Assembly: GCA_021802325.1 (NCBI GenBank)
Contig: JAKAAM010000008.1
Span: forward strand, 1 to 30,427
Source of the DNA: Nitrospirota bacterium
Lineage (GTDB): Bacteria > Nitrospirota_A > Leptospirillia > Leptospirillales > Leptospirillaceae
Direction: 5' to 3'
DNA: 30,427 bases
A program made the translations under genes and the position numbers. This document shows positions 1-8,176 of the stretch, piece after piece. A model generated the notes under the pieces. The model searched no databases and had not been told where the DNA came from. It saw only the letters and a program-made list of their open reading frames with translations. Numbering within the stretch: position 1 is the stretch's first letter; each line of letters begins with the position of its first letter.

Positions 1-77
1 TGGTGCGCCTGGCAGGAATCGAACCTGCGACCTGCGGATTCGAAGTCCGACGCTCTATCCTACTGAGCTACAGGCGC
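1..77 (-). tRNA. tRNA-Arg (anticodon TCG)
   Basis: The reverse strand folds as a full cloverleaf. The acceptor stem GCGCCTG pairs with CAGGCGC, the D-stem is GCTC/GAGC, and the anticodon loop CTTCGAA gives anticodon TCG, which reads CGA and related Arg codons. The T-arm is GCAGG-TTCGATT-CCTGC. The 3' CCA is encoded and lies at the very first bases of the window. It sits 56 bases downstream of ppk2 on the same strand. Confidence 0.96.
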
Positions 78-133
78 CTTTTGGGAAGGATTGATGCTTA
101 TCTTATCAGGAAATCCTTCCCTTTTCCATGGCT

Positions 134-955
134 TCAGGGCGCGATCATGCCGTTGTCCAGGTAAGAGCGGGAGTAGAGAAAGACCGTCGTCGGGTCCGGC
201 AAAACCACCGACTCCTTTTTCCCCTTGTAGGTGACCCTCGAAAGAAAATCCCGGATGACATGGATCCGGGCGTGGTCCTTGTTGTCGGCCCGGACAACGA
301 TCCAGGGGGCCATGGCCGAATGGGTCCGGGCGAACATCTGGTTTCTCGCGTTGCTGTAATCCTCCCAGTGCTTCTGGGCCGCCATGTCGATGGGGCTGAT
401 CTTCCATTGCTTGAGAGGATCCTCCTGGCGGCTCAGGAGCCTTTTTTTCTGTTCGTCCCGGTCGATGTCGAGATAGTATTTGTAGAGACGGATTCCCGAC
501 CGGACGATCATCTGTTCGAAGGACGGAACGGTTTCCATAAATTCCTCGTACTGCTCGGATGAGCAGAATCCCATCACCCGCTCCACTCCCGCCCTGTTGT
601 ACCAGCTCCGGTTCATGAAGACCATCTCCTGGGCTGCCGGGAGATGGGCCACATAGCGCTGGAAATACCACTGGGACTGCTCCCGGTCGGAGGGCTTCCC
701 CAAGGCCACGACGCGGGTCTCACGGGGGGAGAGGTGCTCGGTGAAGTGCTTGATCGTCCCGTCCTTTCCGGCGGCGTCCCGTCCCTCGAAGATGATGAGG
801 ACCTTCTCGTTTTCCTTGATCAGATGTTTCTGGAATTTGACGAGTTCGATCTGGGCTTCCCGGAGGTCCTGATGGTATTGGACCGATTCCGGGGTTGGCT
901 CGGAGGGGAGGTTGATTTTCGGAGATTTCGGGGTTTTGGCATTTTTGGCGCTCAT
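134..955 (-). CDS. ppk2: Polyphosphate kinase 2 family protein (PPK2)
   Basis: This 273-residue protein belongs to the PPK2 family, which moves phosphate between polyphosphate and nucleotides (known for the family). The Walker A loop GRDAAGKDG is at about residues 58-66. The family signature around NRSWYNRAGVERVMGF is at 115-130, and KYYLDID with the basic lid region follows. Length fits single-domain PPK2 (about 230-300). The N-terminal 20 residues are a Lys/Pro-rich, probably flexible tail. The ATG start is preceded by a strong GAGGAGG ribosome binding site. The gene is divergent from the glycosyltransferase operon and reads toward tRNA-Arg. Whether it mainly makes or consumes polyphosphate, and which nucleotide it prefers, cannot be told from the sequence. 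Confidence 0.93.
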   Translation of the reverse strand: MSAKNAKTPKSPKINLPSEPTPESVQYHQDLREAQIELVKFQKHLIKENEKVLIIFEGRDAAGKDGTIKHFTEHLSPRETRVVALGKPSDREQSQWYFQRYVAHLPAAQEMVFMNRSWYNRAGVERVMGFCSSEQYEEFMETVPSFEQMIVRSGIRLYKYYLDIDRDEQKKRLLSRQEDPLKQWKISPIDMAAQKHWEDYSNARNQMFARTHSAMAPWIVVRADNKDHARIHVIRDFLSRVTYKGKKESVVLPDPTTVFLYSRSYLDNGMIAP

Positions 956-969
956 GGGACCTCCTCGGG

Positions 970-997
970 TTGACGACCTCTTTTTTCACGTTATCAA
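970..997 (+). promoter_or_regulatory. Candidate sigma-70 promoter for the glycosyltransferase operon
   Basis: TTGACG (970-975) is followed after 16 bases by TATCAA (992-997). The spacing is acceptable but the -10 box is weak. It would give a leader of roughly 110 bases before the glycosyltransferase. It lies in the divergent gap between ppk2 and that gene. Confidence 0.3.
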
Positions 998-1103
998 AAT
1001 CTGACGAAGGAAACACCCATTTTCCCGGATCCTGTCTCGGTTTTGAGATGAATTCTTGAAGAAACTGTCTTTTTCTCCCGGCAGAATGGCTCCGAAGGCG
1101 TGC

Positions 1104-1119
1104 AAAGGAGGTCCCCATC
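1104..1119 (+). promoter_or_regulatory. Strong ribosome binding site followed by an ATC codon
   Basis: AAAGGAGG at 1104-1111 is a near-perfect Shine-Dalgarno sequence. Five bases later, in the frame of the glycosyltransferase, comes ATC (1117-1119), not ATG, GTG or TTG. No standard start codon occurs in this frame between the upstream TGA (1057-1059) and ATG 1192, which lies inside the conserved N-terminal motif. The site therefore decides the likely start. Confidence 0.6.
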
Positions 1120-2337
1120 GACGCCACGGAACCCCTTCCCGAAGGTCGCTGCAAGGTCCTGATACTGGGCGCAAATGTCGGAAGCGGCCACATGCGTGCG
1201 GCCCACGCGGTTGCAAAGGCCCTTTCCGGGATCACCCCGTCGCCTGAGGTAAGAGTCGAGGATCTCCTGGAGAGGGGCAGCCCTCTCTTCTGTCTTCTCT
1301 ATCGCACCACCTACCTTTTCCTCGCCCGTCGCTTTCCCCGTCTTCTCGATCGACTCTATGGATGGAGCGATCCCATGCCACGGTGGCTGGCCCTCCTTCT
1401 TCCCCGAATCGACCGGCTGGCATTCCGCACGTTTTTGAGGGAGCTCGCCGAAGACCCTCCCGACCTGATCCTCTCCACGCATTTCCTTCCCCTTGAAATT
1501 CTGTCGTCTGATCGCCCCAAAGGACTCCTTCGGACGCCTCTCTGGGGCGTCGTCACCGATCTTCACCCCCATGGGATCTGGCTTTGGCCAGGTGTCTCGC
1601 ATTATGTCGTCTCCGATGAGGCGGCCGAGAGGACGGTCCGGCAGAAAAGAACGGGGCAGACCCTTTCTGTGTCGACGGCGGGGATTCCGGTGGACCCCGA
1701 ATTTTCTGTTCCTCCGGTCCGGGGCGATCTCCGGGAAAAGATGGGACTTCCTGAGCGGAATACGGTTCTTCTTCTCTCGGGAGGAGAGGGGCTCGACGAT
1801 CTTGTCTCTCTCCTCGATTCCTTTGCCGGATTCCCCGGGGAGTTGACCCTCATCGCGATTGCCGGAAAAAACCGGCGGCTCCTCAGGGCGTGTGAGCGGT
1901 GGGCCGGCCGCCATCAAAGCCGATGGCTTGCCGTAAGGGTTCACGGGTTTGTGAAAAACATGCCGGAGATGATGGGGGTGGCCGACGTGGTGGTCACCAA
2001 GCCGGGGGGCATGACCCTTTTCGAGGCGCTGGCTCTTGGCCGGCCCCTGGTCCTTCTTCCGGCCAGGGGAGGACAGGAGGCGATCAACCGGCGCTGGGCG
2101 GTCGACTCCGGGGCGGCGGTTCCCAGTGATCAGCCCCGGAGGACGGGATCCCTCGTCCGCGCTCTCTTCGAAGATCCGGACCGCCTGAGGGAAATGGCTC
2201 TTGCCGCCTGTCGGGCCGGCCGTCCGGAGGCCTCCATCCTCATTGCCAGGGAGGTTGTGGGTTCCCTTTGCTATGACGTCAATTCTGAAGGAGGATTTCA
2301 TGCCGACAACCCATTACCGGTCGGTCTTCATCTCTGA
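1117..2337 (+). CDS. MGDG synthase / processive diacylglycerol glycosyltransferase-like protein (GT28)
   Basis: Two Rossmann-like domains of the MurG/MGDG-synthase type are visible. The N-terminal segment KVLILGANVGSGHMRAAHA (about residues 13-31) is the lipid-acceptor glycine motif of this family. The C-terminal sugar-nucleotide motif KPGGMTLFEALALGRPLVL is near residue 316. Such enzymes add hexoses from UDP- or GDP-sugars to diacylglycerol or related lipids at the inner membrane; the actual acceptor is unknown here. The first ATG (1192) would cut the glycine motif, so the start is placed at ATC 1117 with its perfect ribosome binding site (406 residues). The last 38 bases overlap the next gene, suggesting translational coupling. 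A glycosyltransferase next to an LpxH-like hydrolase suggests envelope lipid work. Confidence 0.82.
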   Translation: MDATEPLPEGRCKVLILGANVGSGHMRAAHAVAKALSGITPSPEVRVEDLLERGSPLFCLLYRTTYLFLARRFPRLLDRLYGWSDPMPRWLALLLPRIDRLAFRTFLRELAEDPPDLILSTHFLPLEILSSDRPKGLLRTPLWGVVTDLHPHGIWLWPGVSHYVVSDEAAERTVRQKRTGQTLSVSTAGIPVDPEFSVPPVRGDLREKMGLPERNTVLLLSGGEGLDDLVSLLDSFAGFPGELTLIAIAGKNRRLLRACERWAGRHQSRWLAVRVHGFVKNMPEMMGVADVVVTKPGGMTLFEALALGRPLVLLPARGGQEAINRRWAVDSGAAVPSDQPRRTGSLVRALFEDPDRLREMALAACRAGRPEASILIAREVVGSLCYDVNSEGGFHADNPLPVGLHL

Positions 2338-3157
2338 CGTGCACCTCGGAACCCGGGACTGCCGGGTCGATCTTCTTCTGGATTTTTTGCGGGAGACCGA
2401 GTGCGAGACCCTCTATCTCGTGGGGGACATCCTGGACTTCTGGCAGCTGAAACGCTCCTGGTTCTGGCCCGAGGCCCACAGCACCGTCATCCAGAAGATC
2501 CTCCGGAAGTCCCGCCACGGAACCAAGGTGATCTATCTCGAGGGGAATCATGACCCCGTCCGTTCCTTTCTCGACAAAATCCTCGAGCGGGGGTCGATCC
2601 ATTTCGGGGATCTCGAGATCGCCCGGGAATGGATCCACAGGGGCGTCGACGGCCGCCGCTATCTCGTCGTCCATGGGGACGCCTTCGACCTGTGCCTCCA
2701 GACGCTTCCGATGCTGACCCGATTCGGAGACTGGGGCTATTCCCTTCTCCTCCGGATCAACCTCCTTCTCTGTGCGTTCAACAGGTTCCTTGGCCGGACA
2801 AGCCAATGGTCCCTTTCGCGGGCGGTCAAGAACCGGGTCAAGAAGGTGACCCGGTTCATCGGGGAGTACGAAGGGATCCTGGCCGCCTCGGCCCGGGCGC
2901 GGGGGATGGACGGGGTCGTCTGCGGCCATATCCACTTTCCCGCCATGCTGGAGAAGAATGGAATCCGTTACCTGAACACAGGAGACTGGGTGGAGCATGG
3001 ATCGGCTCTGGTCGAACATGATTCGGGTCGTTTCGAGGTCATCTTCTGGGGGGACAGGGGGGACGAATCCGGTGGAAGGGCTGGATTTCCGTCCGCCATG
3101 GCTTTGCAAGGGGCGGGTCTTGGACGGGAGGAGGATTCGGTCTTGAACCCTTCTTGA
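2300..3157 (+). CDS. UDP-2,3-diacylglucosamine diphosphatase-like metallophosphoesterase (LpxH/COG2908 type)
   Basis: This calcineurin-like hydrolase has 285 residues. The metal-binding motifs are in order: SDVHLG (12-17), GDILDFW (42-48), GNHD (82-85), VVHGD (about 125) and GHIHFP (about 215). This pattern matches the LpxH/YbbF group, which cleaves UDP-2,3-diacylglucosamine to lipid X in lipid A synthesis. The protein is longer than E. coli LpxH (240) because of a Gly/Asp-rich tail, so a related but different substrate is possible. ATG 2300 has the ribosome binding site GAAGGAGG; frames upstream of it are only overlap with the glycosyltransferase. It sits in a four-gene plus-strand operon with the glycosyltransferase, acetate kinase and phosphorylase. 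Confidence 0.82.
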   Translation: MPTTHYRSVFISDVHLGTRDCRVDLLLDFLRETECETLYLVGDILDFWQLKRSWFWPEAHSTVIQKILRKSRHGTKVIYLEGNHDPVRSFLDKILERGSIHFGDLEIAREWIHRGVDGRRYLVVHGDAFDLCLQTLPMLTRFGDWGYSLLLRINLLLCAFNRFLGRTSQWSLSRAVKNRVKKVTRFIGEYEGILAASARARGMDGVVCGHIHFPAMLEKNGIRYLNTGDWVEHGSALVEHDSGRFEVIFWGDRGDESGGRAGFPSAMALQGAGLGREEDSVLNPS

Positions 3158-3247
3158 AGGATTTGCCATCTCGCCGCGGTGTCGTGTCCATGCTATCATC
3201 GGTGGCGAACTCCTGTGGCTGGGGAAGACTCTCGAGAAGGAGCTCCT

Positions 3248-4384
3248 GTGCGCGTGCTTTCCGTGAATCCCGGTTCCTCCTCCCTGAAGACGACGCTCCT
3301 TGACGGGGAGGACATTCTCGCCGATCACGAGATCCCTCTCGAGGATTCGGTGACGGGAATGCGGAAGGCCCTGGCAGCCCTCTCCCTGTGGCGTCATAAG
3401 TCTCCTCCCCAGGCGATCGGGGTTCGTGTGGTCCATGGTGGACGCGCCTTCGAGGACAGCGTGAGGGTCGACCCAGAAGTCCTCTCCGTTCTCGAGAAGC
3501 TCATACCCCTGGCCCCTCTTCATCTTCCCATCGCCATTCGCGTTCTCTCGGCACTGACAGGGATGGGCCACTCCCTTCCGGTGGTCGCCGTTTTCGACAC
3601 CCAGTTCCACCGGACCCTGCCCGAGACCGCAAGACGCTACGCCCTTCCGGAGGAATGGGAAAAAGACGAGGGAATCGAGAAATACGGGTTTCACGGCCTG
3701 TCCTACGACGACGTTGTCCATCGTCTTCCGACCCTCCTGGGAGCCACCCTTCCGGAGCGTCTCGTGGCGGTCCATTGGGGAAATGGAGCCTCGGCCTGCG
3801 CCCTCTTGCGCGGACAATCGGTCGAGACCTCCATGGGGCTCACTCCGCTGGACGGCCTGGTCATGGGGACCCGGCCCGGGTCGATCGACCCGGGCATCTT
3901 TCCCACTCTGCTTCGGAAAGGATATACGCCCGAAGCCCTGGAGGAAGCCCTGAATCACCGGTCGGGGCTTTTCGCCCTTTCGGGGGGAGTCTCCGATTTC
4001 AGGGAGATCGAGGAACGACTCGAGCGCAAGGATCCCCGCGCCGTTCTGGCCTTCGAAAAGGCCGTCCTTTCGGTCGCCATGGCTGTCGGAGCCTATTCGG
4101 CCATTTTGGGCGGACTCGAGGCGCTGGTTCTGACGGGAGGCATCGGGGAGCACTCCTGGCGGGCACGGGAGGCCGTCATGAAACGGCTCGCCTTTCTGGG
4201 TGTCAGGGACGACCCCGAAGCCAATCGTTCCGGAACGGGGGACCGGAGGGTTTCGGGAGAGGACTCCCGGGTTGCCGTATGGGCTCTGCATGCCCGGGAA
4301 GACCGGACCATCGCGCGGGAAACCCAACGGATCGTGGGGTACATGGCAAAAGAAAATCAAAAGGCGGGAGGTGTCAATGCTTGA
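3248..4384 (+). CDS. ackA: Acetate kinase family protein
   Basis: This enzyme interconverts acetate plus ATP with acetyl phosphate plus ADP. The family signature NPGSSSLK lies at the N-terminus. VRVVHGG, FDTQFH, KYGFHGLSYD, a variant of the HLGNG motif reading VHWGNGASA, MGLTPLDGLVMGTRPGSIDPG and GGIGEHS follow in the expected order. The start is GTG 3248, preceded by GAAGGAG; upstream in-frame residues do not resemble the family. At 378 residues it is slightly shorter than typical AckA (about 400). Trp replaces Leu in the HLGNG motif, a small oddity. No phosphotransacetylase is next to it. The stop codon overlaps the start of the phosphorylase gene, so the two are probably translated together, linking glycogen breakdown and acetyl-phosphate metabolism. 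Confidence 0.87.
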   Translation: MRVLSVNPGSSSLKTTLLDGEDILADHEIPLEDSVTGMRKALAALSLWRHKSPPQAIGVRVVHGGRAFEDSVRVDPEVLSVLEKLIPLAPLHLPIAIRVLSALTGMGHSLPVVAVFDTQFHRTLPETARRYALPEEWEKDEGIEKYGFHGLSYDDVVHRLPTLLGATLPERLVAVHWGNGASACALLRGQSVETSMGLTPLDGLVMGTRPGSIDPGIFPTLLRKGYTPEALEEALNHRSGLFALSGGVSDFREIEERLERKDPRAVLAFEKAVLSVAMAVGAYSAILGGLEALVLTGGIGEHSWRAREAVMKRLAFLGVRDDPEANRSGTGDRRVSGEDSRVAVWALHAREDRTIARETQRIVGYMAKENQKAGGVNA

Positions 4385-6884
4385 GCGATACAGGACTAGG
4401 GATTTGCCGCAGGGGCTCGAACCTCTGGTGGAAATGGCGCTCGATCTCCGATGGACCTGGAACCACCGGGCCGACGAACTCTGGAACCAGCTCGATCCGG
4501 TCCTCTGGAAGTTGATCCGGAATCCCTGGCTGATCCTGCAGACCGTCTCGGTCGCCCACCTGAATGCCCTGGCCCAGAACGGAGAATTCCTGGCGCGAAT
4601 CGCCGAGGTTCACAATCTCTGGAGCCAGGAGGACCATGCTCCTACCTGGTTCTCCCAGCATCACGGCCGATCGCCCCTCAAGACGGTGGCCTATTTCAGC
4701 ATGGAGTTCGGACTCTCCGAGTCGCTTCCCATCTATGCGGGAGGTCTTGGAATCCTGGCGGGCGACCATCTTAAAAGCGCCGAGGATCTTGGCATTCCCC
4801 TGGTGGGAGTGGGGCTTCTGTTCCAAAAGGGATACTTCCGGCAGGTGGTCAACGCCCAGGGGGAGCAGATCGAAAGCTATCCCTACAATGACCCCGATTC
4901 GCTTCCGATCAGCCCGTTGCGCGGGTCGACGGGCCAATGGCTCCGGATTCCGATTCCCCTTCCGGGACGGACCCTGATCCTGAGGGTCTGGCAGGTCCGC
5001 CTGGGAATGACGACCCTCTACCTCCTCGACTCGAACGACCCGGTCAACACCCCGATGGACCGGGGCATCACCGGCGAGCTCTATGAAGGGGGCCGCGAGA
5101 TGCGTCTGGTCCAGGAGATGGTCCTGGGAATAGGGGGTTACCGGATCCTTCATGCCCTGGGAATCGACGTGAACGTACTTCACATCAATGAAGGCCATCC
5201 CGCCTTCGCGATTCTGGAGAGGGCCCACGCCTGGATGGTCCGGGAGAAGATTTCAGATTTCCGCCATGCCCTTCACGTGACGCGGGCCGGAAATGTTTTC
5301 ACGACCCACACTCCCGTCCCCGCCGGCTTCGACGCCTTCGATCCGGCGCTCTTCCACCAGTACTTCTCCCTCTACCAGAAGGAATGGAACCTGAGCGACA
5401 AGGATCTTCTGGGGCTGGGACGCATCAATCCCGAAGACGACAAGGAGCCTTTCAACATGGCGCGACTGGCCATCGGGGGAAGCGGCTTCATCAACGGGGT
5501 GAGCCGCATTCACGGAGAGGTCAGCCGGAAAATCTTCTCGCCCCTCTTTGAGCGATGGCCTGTAGAGGAGGTGCCGGTCACCCACATCACCAACGGGATC
5601 CATACCCTCTCCTGGGACTCCTTGATATCGGACGCCTTCTGGACGGAAAAAGTGCCCAAGAGGCGGATGCACAGGGACGGATCGCCCGAGCCGGCCCAGG
5701 AAATCAAGGCCGCCTCCGACGAGTCCCTCTGGGACCTCCGGATGAAGAACCGGATCGCGATGCTCGAAGGGGTCCAGCGCCACCTGGTCAGGCAGCGCTC
5801 GGTCCGGGGGGAGAACGCCCCGTTCCCATTCCTGGATCCGAATGCCCTCTATATTGGTCTGGCCCGCCGATTCACCTCCTACAAGCGCCCGAACCTTCTT
5901 CTTTTCGACCACGAACGCCTCCTGGGTCTCCTGTCACACCCGGACCGTCCTGTCCGTATTCTCGTTGCCGGCAAAGCCCATCCCCAGGATATGGCCGGAA
6001 AGGGATTCATCCAGGAGTGGGTGCATTTCGCCTCCGACCCCCGGACTCACGGAATGGTCTTCTTCCTGAGCGACTACGACATGAACGTGGCCCAGACCCT
6101 GGTCGGGGGAATCGATCTCTGGGTCAATTGTCCGCGGCGGCCATGGGAGGCCTCCGGGACCAGCGGCATGAAGGTGCTCGTCAACGGGGGGCTGAACTGT
6201 TCGATCAGGGACGGATGGTGGGCCGAGGCCTACCGCCCCGAGGTCGGGTGGGCCATCGGCGATGACACCTCCTTTGAGGATCCGTCGCGGGATCGCCGGG
6301 ATGCGGAGGACCTCTACCGGATCCTCGAACAGGAGGTGATCCCCGACTTTTACGACCGGGATGAGAGCGGGATCCCGACGCGATGGATCAGCCGGGTCCG
6401 GGAGAGCATGGCGACGCTGACTCCGGTCTTCAGCACGGACCGGATGGTCCGGGAGTATCTCGAGCGGGCCTATCTGCCGGCCGCCGAAGCCTATGAATCG
6501 CGCCAGTCGAATGGGGGAGCCCAGGCCCGGTCGATCGATGCCTGGAAGGAGCATCTGGAAAGGAACTGGGAAGGGATCCGTTTCGGAACGGAGACGGTCC
6601 AGGAATCTCCGGAGGGGCACCGGATCGAATGCGCCGTCTGGCTTGGGGAGATTGCTCCCGAGGATGTGAGGATCGAGATTTACGCGGCTCCTGTGGCGAA
6701 TGGCGCTCCATTCCGGAAAACGATGGACCGGGAGAAAGCCCTTGCCGGAGCCCGCAACGGCTATGTCTTTGGGGTCACCGTGCCTGCCGACCGTCCTGTC
6801 GGGGACTACACCCTCCGGGTCGTTCCCTACCACGAAGGGGTCAAGGTTCCGCTGGAATACGGGCGGATACTCTGGCAGCGCTAG
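4377..6884 (+). CDS. glgP: Alpha-glucan (glycogen/maltodextrin) phosphorylase
   Basis: This 835-residue enzyme releases glucose-1-phosphate from alpha-1,4-glucans using pyridoxal phosphate. The N-terminal region (to about residue 110, WTWNHRADELWNQLDP) is the DUF3417 domain of the short bacterial phosphorylase subfamily. YFSMEFGLSESLPIYAGGLG marks the start of the catalytic core, HINEGHPAF and THTPVPAGFDAF follow. EASGTSGMK contains the likely PLP lysine at about residue 599. A C-terminal extension of roughly 110 residues beyond the core looks like a beta-rich accessory domain. ATG 4377 has the ribosome binding site GGGAGG and overlaps the acetate kinase stop by 8 bases. It is the last gene of the operon and converges on the TtuA-like gene with only 30 bases between; I see no clear terminator there. 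Confidence 0.93.
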   Translation: MLERYRTRDLPQGLEPLVEMALDLRWTWNHRADELWNQLDPVLWKLIRNPWLILQTVSVAHLNALAQNGEFLARIAEVHNLWSQEDHAPTWFSQHHGRSPLKTVAYFSMEFGLSESLPIYAGGLGILAGDHLKSAEDLGIPLVGVGLLFQKGYFRQVVNAQGEQIESYPYNDPDSLPISPLRGSTGQWLRIPIPLPGRTLILRVWQVRLGMTTLYLLDSNDPVNTPMDRGITGELYEGGREMRLVQEMVLGIGGYRILHALGIDVNVLHINEGHPAFAILERAHAWMVREKISDFRHALHVTRAGNVFTTHTPVPAGFDAFDPALFHQYFSLYQKEWNLSDKDLLGLGRINPEDDKEPFNMARLAIGGSGFINGVSRIHGEVSRKIFSPLFERWPVEEVPVTHITNGIHTLSWDSLISDAFWTEKVPKRRMHRDGSPEPAQEIKAASDESLWDLRMKNRIAMLEGVQRHLVRQRSVRGENAPFPFLDPNALYIGLARRFTSYKRPNLLLFDHERLLGLLSHPDRPVRILVAGKAHPQDMAGKGFIQEWVHFASDPRTHGMVFFLSDYDMNVAQTLVGGIDLWVNCPRRPWEASGTSGMKVLVNGGLNCSIRDGWWAEAYRPEVGWAIGDDTSFEDPSRDRRDAEDLYRILEQEVIPDFYDRDESGIPTRWISRVRESMATLTPVFSTDRMVREYLERAYLPAAEAYESRQSNGGAQARSIDAWKEHLERNWEGIRFGTETVQESPEGHRIECAVWLGEIAPEDVRIEIYAAPVANGAPFRKTMDREKALAGARNGYVFGVTVPADRPVGDYTLRVVPYHEGVKVPLEYGRILWQR

Positions 6885-6914
6885 GAGGACTGAGCCTTCA
6901 GGATGGCGGTGCGT

Positions 6915-7856
6915 TCATCTGTTTTCGGAAAGACCGGTCCTGACCCGCTCCTTGAGGCGGCAAAAGCTGCAGACCGGCGTCCAGGAGATCTCTCCGCACT
7001 GTTCGCACCGCCCGTCAGGGGAGAGACTGGACGGTCCTTCCCTTGGTTCCTGTTCGGCGCTCCCGGGGTAGAAGCGGTCGATCCTGTCCAGGAATCCGAA
7101 GAGAAAGGCATGCTTCGTGCCGGGTGATTCGGACTCGACTTCGTTCAGGAGCTTCTTGTAAAGAAGCTGCTTGGCATCGGCGGAATGAGGACACTCCTGC
7201 AGGACGTAAGGGATTTTTCGGAGAAAGGCGTAGGAGGCCATTTCCTTTTCGGTCAGACGAACCAGGGGCTTCACCTTTTTCGACAGGCCTTCGAGGGAGG
7301 GCAAATCGGGCCTGTTTTTCGCCAGATACTCGTCGTGCCAGTGAAGCAGGTTCCCGAACAGTCGGGAGGCTTCGTCGTCGAGGTTGTGGCCCGTGGCCAG
7401 GACCGTCGCTCCCGTCCGGAGCGCCGTCCTGTTGAAGAAATATCGTTTGGACAGGCCGCACCCCGAGCACGCGGGGCGTCTTGTGGCCCGGGCGATGTCG
7501 GACACGGATCCCTCGACCTCATCCCGGAGGGATTCGATCGTGAGCGGAAGTCCGTGGCGGGAGGCAAAGGATTCCACATGGGTCCGGCTTTCCCGTGAAT
7601 AGTCCCCGATCCCGAGATCGAGATGGAATCCTGTCGTCCTGTATCCCAGTCTCATCAGGATCTCCCACAGGGCCAGCGAGTCCTTGCCCCCGGAGACGGC
7701 CACGAGGACATGGTCGCCGGAGTCGATCATGGAGCGCTCTTCGATGGCCTTTCCGACCTGGGAGAGGACGAAGCGGTCGAAGCAGTCCGGGCAGAAGGCG
7801 CTGTTGTGGCTGGGGAGCTTGATGACGGCCTTCCGGGTGCAGGCCCGGCACTTCAC
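6915..7856 (-). CDS. ttuA: tRNA 2-thiolation protein, TtuA/Ncs6 (TtcA-superfamily) type
   Basis: This is a 313-residue PP-loop ATPase that adenylates and thiolates uridine in tRNA. It has an N-terminal zinc finger (C3, C6, C22, C25), the PP-loop SGGKDS at 55-60, and CSGCG at 130-134. C130, C133 and C222 match the pattern of three cysteines that hold the [4Fe-4S] cluster in Thermus TtuA. A C-terminal second zinc ribbon (CEQCG...CSFC) is present. The start is GTG at 7856, overlapping the stop of the sulfur-carrier gene by four bases (GTGA), so the two are translationally coupled. The target could be U54 (TtuA) or U34 (Ncs6/NcsA); this cannot be settled from sequence alone. Confidence 0.87.
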   Translation of the reverse strand: MKCRACTRKAVIKLPSHNSAFCPDCFDRFVLSQVGKAIEERSMIDSGDHVLVAVSGGKDSLALWEILMRLGYRTTGFHLDLGIGDYSRESRTHVESFASRHGLPLTIESLRDEVEGSVSDIARATRRPACSGCGLSKRYFFNRTALRTGATVLATGHNLDDEASRLFGNLLHWHDEYLAKNRPDLPSLEGLSKKVKPLVRLTEKEMASYAFLRKIPYVLQECPHSADAKQLLYKKLLNEVESESPGTKHAFLFGFLDRIDRFYPGSAEQEPREGPSSLSPDGRCEQCGEISWTPVCSFCRLKERVRTGLSENR

Positions 7857-8101
7857 GAGAGGGACCCTCCGGAAATGACCGGCCTGATCTCGACCGGCTT
7901 TCCGGGATCAATGGCGTCGTCGTCGCACAGGAGGGAGTCCTCCTGGATGACCAGGACGGTCTCGGGACTCAGGGCGAGTGCTCCCAAGAGAGCCTGGACA
8001 GTTTTGACGGGCTTCAGGTGAAGCGTCTCTCCGCTCTGATGGTTGAGGACGGTGAGGGTCCTGTCGGGGTGGGGGATGGAGAGATGAATTTTCTGGTCCA
8101 T
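7853..8101 (-). CDS. Ubiquitin-like sulfur carrier protein (ThiS/MoaD/TtuB-like) with C-terminal GGSLS
   Basis: This 82-residue protein has the beta-grasp pattern of ThiS/MoaD/TtuB proteins and ends ...EIRPVISGGSLS. Sulfur carriers of this family normally end in Gly-Gly, whose carboxylate is adenylated and thiocarboxylated. Here three extra residues (SLS) follow the Gly-Gly, so either a peptidase must remove them or the protein is not used in the usual way. The operon with the TtuA-like enzyme, sharing a four-base overlap, makes it the likely sulfur donor for tRNA thiolation. ATG 8101 is preceded by AAGGATCG. The extended middle (TLTVLNHQSGETLHL) is typical of the family's variable first hairpin. 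Confidence 0.75.
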   Translation of the reverse strand: MDQKIHLSIPHPDRTLTVLNHQSGETLHLKPVKTVQALLGALALSPETVLVIQEDSLLCDDDAIDPGKPVEIRPVISGGSLS

Positions 8102-8176
8102 GTCGATCCTTGCCGAATGAAAATAATAGGGATGAGGGGTCTCTTCATCCTATCACGCGGATCCGGGGCCGAACAA

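Noticed and set aside
994..2301. 435-codon minus-strand frame opposite the glycosyltransferase
   Set aside because: Same reason: a compositional shadow of a recognisable gene, no ribosome binding site or motif.
2279..4360. 693-codon open frame on the minus strand opposite the hydrolase and acetate kinase genes
   Set aside because: Low-complexity Gly/Pro/Arg/His-rich product without family likeness; it is antisense to two well-supported genes in GC-rich DNA, where long open shadow frames are common.
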